The notes below the pieces were generated by a model. It had not been told where the DNA came from. It did no database searches and saw nothing but the letters and a program-made list of their open reading frames with translations. Positions 19,083 through 24,098 of a stretch of DNA of 24,098 nt are shown here, piece after piece. Every line of letters starts with the position of its first letter. Position 1 is the stretch's first letter. This DNA is from Botryllus schlosseri. Lineage: Eukaryota; Chordata; Ascidiacea; Stolidobranchia; Styelidae. The translations under genes and the position numbers were made by a program. Location of the stretch: contig ATSW01015084.1 in assembly GCA_000444245.1 (NCBI GenBank), forward strand, positions 1 through 24,098. Reading direction: 5' to 3'.

Positions 19083-19735
19083 TACTGTAATCTGAACCGA
19101 ATATCAATTCTAATGATTTGAAAGAACCAGATCCCGCCACTGGTCTCAAGTACTGAAATTATACTCTCCTTGGCACTAAGGAGTTAATTTATCAACTATA
19201 AATATAGTTTCAATACCATTTTCCACTGTGGAAACCTCGGAACATCGATAAGTCGTATCGAAGCACACGAAACGTGTAGCGCAGAGCTATACACGCTTTA
19301 GTGGAAGTGACATCTGTGTGAAGACGTGATCAACCCACAGCATTGTCACAAAGTGCAATGAAACGGGCGTGGTCTAGAATTTTCAAATTATCCCTAATGG
19401 GATGTAGAACTGGCATTATCGTCTGTGGTAGCATTAAAAGGTAGCCTACATATATTTGGACTTCGCACACCTTTCACATACAGCTACCGTCATTGCGGTC
19501 GATACGCGAGAATACTAGACTATACGACACGTGTTCTCGAGTTGTTTGGCAAATATACTTCTTAAATAGGCACTAGATGACTTTTCAAAATCCAGAACTT
19601 ATTAAAAATCGACTAGTTCGCAGACCGTCCACTATTTAGATTGGCGGTTTGTGCAAGTCTTGCATGCGAACTCTTACCCGACAACATAAAAGAGTCGCGA
19701 GGACGATTTCCTACTTACACACACCGAGTCATTTA
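19083..19735. other. Stretch without a supported gene, 3' of the EGF exon
   Basis: The EGF gene exon ending at 19742 has a GTAAGT donor, so further minus-strand exons must exist, but I find no EGF-like or other protein-like exon down to 14.9 kb. The next exon may lie outside the window, or be non-EGF and unrecognised. Confidence 0.3.
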
Positions 19736-19741
19736 ACTTAC

Positions 19742-19896
19742 GTATGTCACAATTCCTTCCCAACAGTCCACTGGTTCCGAGGCAGACATAACCCTTTTCG
19801 TGTTTACAGGAAGCCTTGCATTGGCAGTCTCCTTTACACGGATTTGGCTGGCAAGGAGTCTTGGCATAAACGCAGTCGTATGTACTATCATTGGCG
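19742..19896 (-). CDS. EGF-protein exon C
   Basis: Acceptor CCGTTTCAG, donor C|GTAAGT, 155 bp. It encodes DCVYAKTPCQPNPCKGDC, QCKASCKHEKGYVCL and GLLGRNCDI. Where EGF domains usually have C-x-C before the last loop this has VCLGT, so the fifth cysteine is replaced by Gly and extra cysteines occur earlier; the disulfide pattern is probably unusual or the domain is degenerate. Confidence 0.75.
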
Positions 19897-21773
19897 CTGA
19901 AACGGTAGCCAATACCAAAAAAGGTAAGTATATAACCAGAGGTAGTTTCTGTATCGACTTGACACAGTTTATATCACTTATCATAGTCTCGTCGTATATC
20001 ATAGGGTAACGGTACCGCATTCGGAGATCCGATATGTAAGTAGCAAGGGCTGTTCAGTGTTCATAAATAATATTTTTACCAGATTCCAGTGAATAACTGA
20101 TTAAATTGTCAGGTTACCCTGAAAATCGCTGCACACCAAATTTGGGTCAATTGTAAGAAGTAAAAGCCGCTGCAGAACCAAATTAGATTTTTAATTTATC
20201 AAGAAAAATTTGAAATAAAATGCAAATTTTTCTGTCAACACCATCAAATTGTTGAGTTGTCTTCAAAAACGATGCAAAACAACAAGCTATTGCAGTTCAA
20301 AGCTACGGATTGATGGTGTGTAATCCCAGAATGATTAATGAAAAACTCGAATAACTCCGCTTCTACGAGTTGGAATCGAATCAAATTTGTTTTGCATCCT
20401 TTTGAAGACGACTCACAATTTAATAGGGTGGACAGAAAAATTATATTTGGCTCTGCGGCGGCCTATACTTGTTAGAATTGAACCAAATTTGATATGCAGC
20501 GTTTTTTTTGGGTAACCTGGCAATTCAATTGGGGAATCACTGGAATATGGAAAAGTTATTTTTGGACAGCATTCATTAATACGGGAAATTTGGCAATTTT
20601 ACTGTTAATATTGATTGGTTGACCGAAAAAAGGTCATTTTCCGACAAGACTCCTGAATCCACGTATAATCGGTTGGAGTTGACGTTTTTTAGTCAACCTT
20701 GCCTTCGACATTCAGAAAACACTGGTGATTAGACAAAAAAGTGTATTCTCACCATTAAGGCAGCAACACAGAACCTAACTCTGAAGAATATCGTAGTTTT
20801 GCCTGCAAGCATTATTTGGATTAATATTTTGCGTTTGATTTACACCTTAGTGCAAGTCTGAGGTTGATTAAGGTTTCCTGTACCACAGATGTATATTCAC
20901 ACTCGTATATCACAGATGGTACATACGTGTACACTGTGCAGTGTGCATATACTCTTTTCGCTAAGAACGTACCTCCTTGTCGTTTTAGCTCGGATGATAT
21001 TCGAATATAGAAAGCAGTTTACTCACGTCGGTCTTGGGACACATATTTGACCTTCGCGGCATGTGGCGTTCGCACAAGGATTGAGTACGATTTCACAGCG
21101 GCGACCCGTCCGCCAGGGGGGGCATTCGCAGTAAAAAGTCTCCAAGCTGCAAATAATTGAGAGTGTAATACAGAAATAACTTTCCAATTATCTACTAGTT
21201 GTTAACGATTACCCGTGACGAGTGTCGGTCGAAAAATTCGGGTACATTTCAATATGAAGATAAATTATTCAACTAGGCCTATATATTGAAGTTTTGTAGC
21301 TATAGGAAGCTCTTCAAATTTTACTGGATATTCGATAAAATCGTGAGATTTTTTTCTCCAAATACGACTGTGCGATTGTGGTTCTATATTATTATCAAAT
21401 CTTGCTTGGCTCGTTTCCCACTGTACTGTTCTTCTGTAGCATGTACAGGAAAACCAGAAAGTAGAGTTAGGATGAGCAAAGAAATATTTCACTAATTAGA
21501 TTAGAATCAGATTACAGGCATTTATCTTAATAAATCTAATTTGACAACTAGAATTTTCAAGCTTCCTAAGTCTGCAACAGCGGCACAATCACAATGTACG
21601 ATTTTGCGCGATGCACAGACCAACGGAAAAGATACAGCTGTCAAATTTTTTGCTACCTGATGTCGTTATGGCAGGTCCCGGCAATACACGGCTCAAATTG
21701 GCAGAAGACCTTTCCACTGTCATTATCGCATCTCGGCTGGGTGTATCCTTCACTACAGTTACATATTGACTTC
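19742..21773 (-). CDS. Partial gene for an EGF-repeat protein, three exons
   Basis: The minus-strand exons 21773-21657, 21146-21027 and 19896-19742 join in frame (phases 2-2, 2-2, 2-1) across GT-AG introns. The joined product is about 130 residues of cysteine-rich, EGF-like sequence. It starts inside an EGF domain (ICNCSEGYTQPRC). Next comes a canonical six-cysteine EGF domain split between the first two exons (C-QFEP-C-IAGT-C, then C-E-C-PPWRTGRR-C). A second NPCANATC segment follows, then PCQPNPCKGDC to GLLGRNCD. EGF domains of this kind are disulfide-bonded extracellular modules. The protein is therefore probably secreted or a membrane receptor, but its start, its end and any calcium-binding motif are not in view. 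Which EGF protein it is cannot be told. Confidence 0.75.
20048..20571. mobile_element. Near-palindromic MITE-like element, ~520 bp
   Basis: The left arm (20048-~20275) and right arm (~20400-20571) are inverted copies. Shared blocks are ATTCCAGTGA, CAGGTTACCC, CGCTGCA, CAAATTTGG, GCCGC.GCAGA.CCAAAT, TTTTTCTGTC and GATGCAAAACAA, each found once per arm in opposite orientation. The loop is about 120 bp. There is no coding content. It lies in the intron between EGF-protein exons B and C. A whole-length inverted repeat of this kind is typical of foldback-type MITEs. Confidence 0.75.
21027..21146 (-). CDS. EGF-protein exon B
   Basis: Acceptor TATTTGCAG, donor GAC|GTGAGT, 120 bp, phase 2 to 2. It encodes LETFYCECPPWRTGRRCEI, closing one EGF domain with its C-x-C and final cysteine, then NPCANATCREGQICVPRP, which begins the next. 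Confidence 0.82.
21180..21235. repeat. Short dispersed repeat, copy B
   Basis: Matches 7945-8010 (core TTAACGATTACCCGTGACG...GTGTCGGTCGAA) with a few substitutions and one short deletion. Confidence 0.5.
21657..21773 (-). CDS. EGF-protein exon A
   Basis: Acceptor TTTTTTCAG, donor CAG|GTAGCA, 117 bp, phase 2 to 2. It encodes ICNCSEGYTQPRCDNDSGK, the tail of one EGF domain, and VFCQFEPCIAGTCHNDI, the first half of the next. The previous exon must lie beyond 21800 on the minus strand and was not identified. Confidence 0.8.
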
Positions 21774-21879
21774 CTGAAAAACAAGTATATATATATTAGG
21801 CTTATTCGAGAAGTAAATTTTTTCACATTTTCGAGGCTTATTTGCTAAATTTATGTCGTCTCTAAAAAACAGTTGCACA

Positions 21880-22020
21880 GCAAGTTTGATTCAATTTCGA
21901 AAGCTAGATGTTGAGCTATTAGACCAGACCCGGGAAATATGCAGCCGCGGGTCACATGCGGACTCCGACGCGATTTTGAGCGGCCCGCGCAAAGTTATTT
22001 GGACTGCAGAACATAAAACC
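21880..22020. mobile_element. Possible hAT-like fragment with GCGGCCCGCG-type motif
   Basis: GCCGCGGGTCACATGCGGAC and TTTTGAGCGGCCCGCGCAAAG resemble subterminal sequence common in hAT/Charlie elements (GCGGCCCGCG). Ends were not found. Confidence 0.3.
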
Positions 22021-22159
22021 TCATTTGGAATATTAATCCGTGGACTAAAATCATACATAGGCTGTATTAGCTGAAGCGGACATTCGTTCACTGTGAAGCC
22101 TGTTTTTTCATGTGCCGCGGTTACGTAGCCTACACGTACGTCATACAAGCAATCCAGAT

Positions 22160-23420
22160 TCAAAATAAAGCCGAAGTAGCAAAGTATGCGTAACAGTCAT
22201 AGTCTCAAAAGGCAAATCTTTCCACATCGCTTCGTTACAAACCTTCGTTGCCATTGTTGCATTTACAATGCGTGCTTCAAATCGTTATGTGATACGTTTC
22301 CAAATCCCTAATTCACAAAACAAGCCCATCAGTGCTCACGAGTAGTATATAGTAGATCGCTGGCAGGACGCCAGTGTGTCTTATGGGTGCAATTGAATGC
22401 TGACGCGATGGATTCTTATGGGCATGGTGACCCTTTTAGACACCCCCCCATCGGCAGCATGGTAGCATTACGGAGATAGTGATAGCTCATGAGAACGTGA
22501 AAACACGGGGTGCCTGCTAACGTTTTGAGGTAGAGATGTGGCGGCATAGTAATGTGTCATGTATAGGTTGAGTCGACGATTTTTCATGGATTGTTATATG
22601 TGGGGTGGCGATTCGCGACTTCATGTATAGGCATCGCAGACATGATTTCGAATATGTATCAAGTATAGTAAAGAGTCACATGATTGGTACTTACTTAATG
22701 TGTGTATTCCTGGTTCGAATATATGACCGTTTCGAGTCAATAACAGTCACAGAACCCACTTTCACTGATAATATATAATAAGACTACTTTGGATACGTTA
22801 CTTTAACTTTACAAATCGATGTGCTAATAACGACGTTTCAGAAAAGTTTGTTGATATCATAATACCCTTTATCACAACACAGGTTCCAATGAACGCTAAT
22901 AATTTTTAATCAAGTACTGATCAGACAGTTGATTCTTGAGTTGCGAAACAATGCGTTGAAAAGTGTGAACGAAAGGAATTTACTCGCGTCGCTATGCCTT
23001 ACAATAAAATTCATGGATTCGCTTTGGAAAAATTAATTCTTGCTCCCGGTTCAGAATCCAAATCTCGTATACTCATCAATGTTAATCTCAAAGTCGTATT
23101 CATCGAGTAAAGAGTTATTAGGTCTTGCAGAATAGCAACGACTATTGCAGTTGAACAAAAAGACACATCATCGCGATATGAAGACATCCAGGATTGATTA
23201 ATCTAGTTTGGAAGTCAGTTACTATTAGATTTAAAACTTGATGAAGGTTTTGCGATAGGCTCTTTTGAGTTTTGGAAGGTGTTGAAATGACGAGATGAAT
23301 AGAGATTGCATCTCCAGCAACTCGTATGCAACAAAAATCTTTTGTTTCAATTCAATTCAATATGTGAATAACCCAACATACAAGTAAGAAACTATTCATA
23401 TTGATGGATCTGAAATAATA
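22160..23420. other. Stretch without a supported gene
   Basis: No protein-like frame, RNA gene or defined transposon is visible. The 5' exons of the EGF-repeat gene would be expected somewhere here on the minus strand, or beyond the window edge. Confidence 0.3.
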
Positions 23421-23429
23421 TTATCTTGA

Positions 23430-24040
23430 TGTCAAGGTGGTAGGCTAAATTAACATATTCGGATACGATTCAACTTCACTTGTAGCGCGAGTTTGATTTC
23501 AAGTTGACAAATTAACACATTGATTGAATATTCTCATGATTCTTATCACACAAACTAAAGTCAACCCTATTCTAGAAGTTTGAAAACATATAGCGATCGC
23601 GTGAATAATCCGAAAACAGAGCTGAGAGTTGGCCAAGTCAAGTAATATCAAGGTTACAAAAGTTCCGACTCTCAAAAAGATTAGAGTTGACACGTGAACG
23701 GAACGTGTCAAGTTGTTGGTTTTTGAAACTTTATTTCAACGTGACAAATTAACACATTCGGATAGGATTCAACTTTAGTTGTGTAATGAGTTTGCGCAAA
23801 GGATTAGGGTTAGAGCATAGAGCGTCAAGTTGTTGGGTTTTCGAATCTTGATGTCAAGGTGACAAATTTACGCATTCGGATACGATGCAACTTCAGTTGA
23901 GTAGTGAGCGTGAGATCGCTACGTCTGATGCATTATCCTGTCAGCGACCGTAGGACTTTGCAAACTACTTCACACCTATTTGAAGAAGCGGTAACTTCAC
24001 ACAAAGGACTGGGGTTGAAACAGAAATAAGTGACAATTTG
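23430..24040. repeat. Diverged tandem-type repeat, ~118-bp spacing
   Basis: The block GACAAATTAACACATTCGGATACGATTCAACTTCAGTTG appears, in short matching pieces, near 23434, 23739 and 23855. The last two are 118 bp apart and share a preceding GTCAAGTTGTTGG word, which recurs near 24030. A partial unit lies at 23500. It is probably a decayed minisatellite or satellite array. Confidence 0.55.
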
Positions 24041-24098
24041 TTGGTATTCAAGTCACCGCCGGTGGCGGTTCTGCTATTCGCTACCTATGGCTGAGTCG

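Noticed and set aside
22240-22275. Tiny EGF-like exon (CKCNNGNEG) on the minus strand upstream of exon A
   Set aside because: Only about 11 codons are open, the acceptor is poor, and its exit phase (1) does not match exon A (2).
23499-23711. Minus-strand 70-codon hydrophobic frame
   Set aside because: It lies in a diverged repeat and has no family features.

Overview
The window is animal nuclear DNA. Coding sequence is split by spliceosomal GT-AG introns, one of them GC-AG, and several introns are only 54 to 73 nt long. Intergenic and intronic space is crowded with hAT-type DNA transposon remnants, LINE 3' ends and minisatellites. The exon structure and domain families (SLC26 with a STAS domain, EGF-like repeats), with frequent TAGGCCTA-like words, fit a marine invertebrate, perhaps a non-vertebrate deuterostome. 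That taxon is a guess; no sequence here names the species.

Layout. Positions 1-530 hold a repeat rich in GGAGTCGGAGT-type words. An intronless-looking class I SAM-dependent methyltransferase gene lies on the minus strand (1753-2574). Positions 2830-4500 are repeat territory: a hAT end, a tRNA-headed SINE-like sequence, and two inverted copies of the 3' end of one LINE family. From 5278 to 14278 (+) a complete 14-exon gene for an SLC26-family anion transporter can be reconstructed. All 13 introns join in phase and the product is 710 residues. Its introns contain four hAT-type elements with recognisable 8-bp target duplications, a 196-bp tandem duplication and an antisense LINE tail. A fifth hAT-type element sits just beyond the stop codon.

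From 14.8 to 19.7 kb I see no host gene. This stretch carries a LINE reverse transcriptase fragment, an A/T-rich minisatellite and a 1.77-kb element whose ends are built from ATTACG-type repeats. On the minus strand, three phase-compatible exons (21773-21657, 21146-21027, 19896-19742) encode part of an EGF-repeat, probably extracellular, protein whose other exons were not found. The largest intron between them contains a ~520-bp near-palindromic MITE-like element. The last 2.2 kb has no gene I can support but carries a diverged repeat with a ~118-bp spacing.

The three host genes (methyltransferase, anion transporter, EGF protein) show no shared pathway; they look like ordinary neighbours. I found no novel molecular system. 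The most instructive content is the fully resolved SLC26 gene model and the dated-by-TSD transposon insertions in it.
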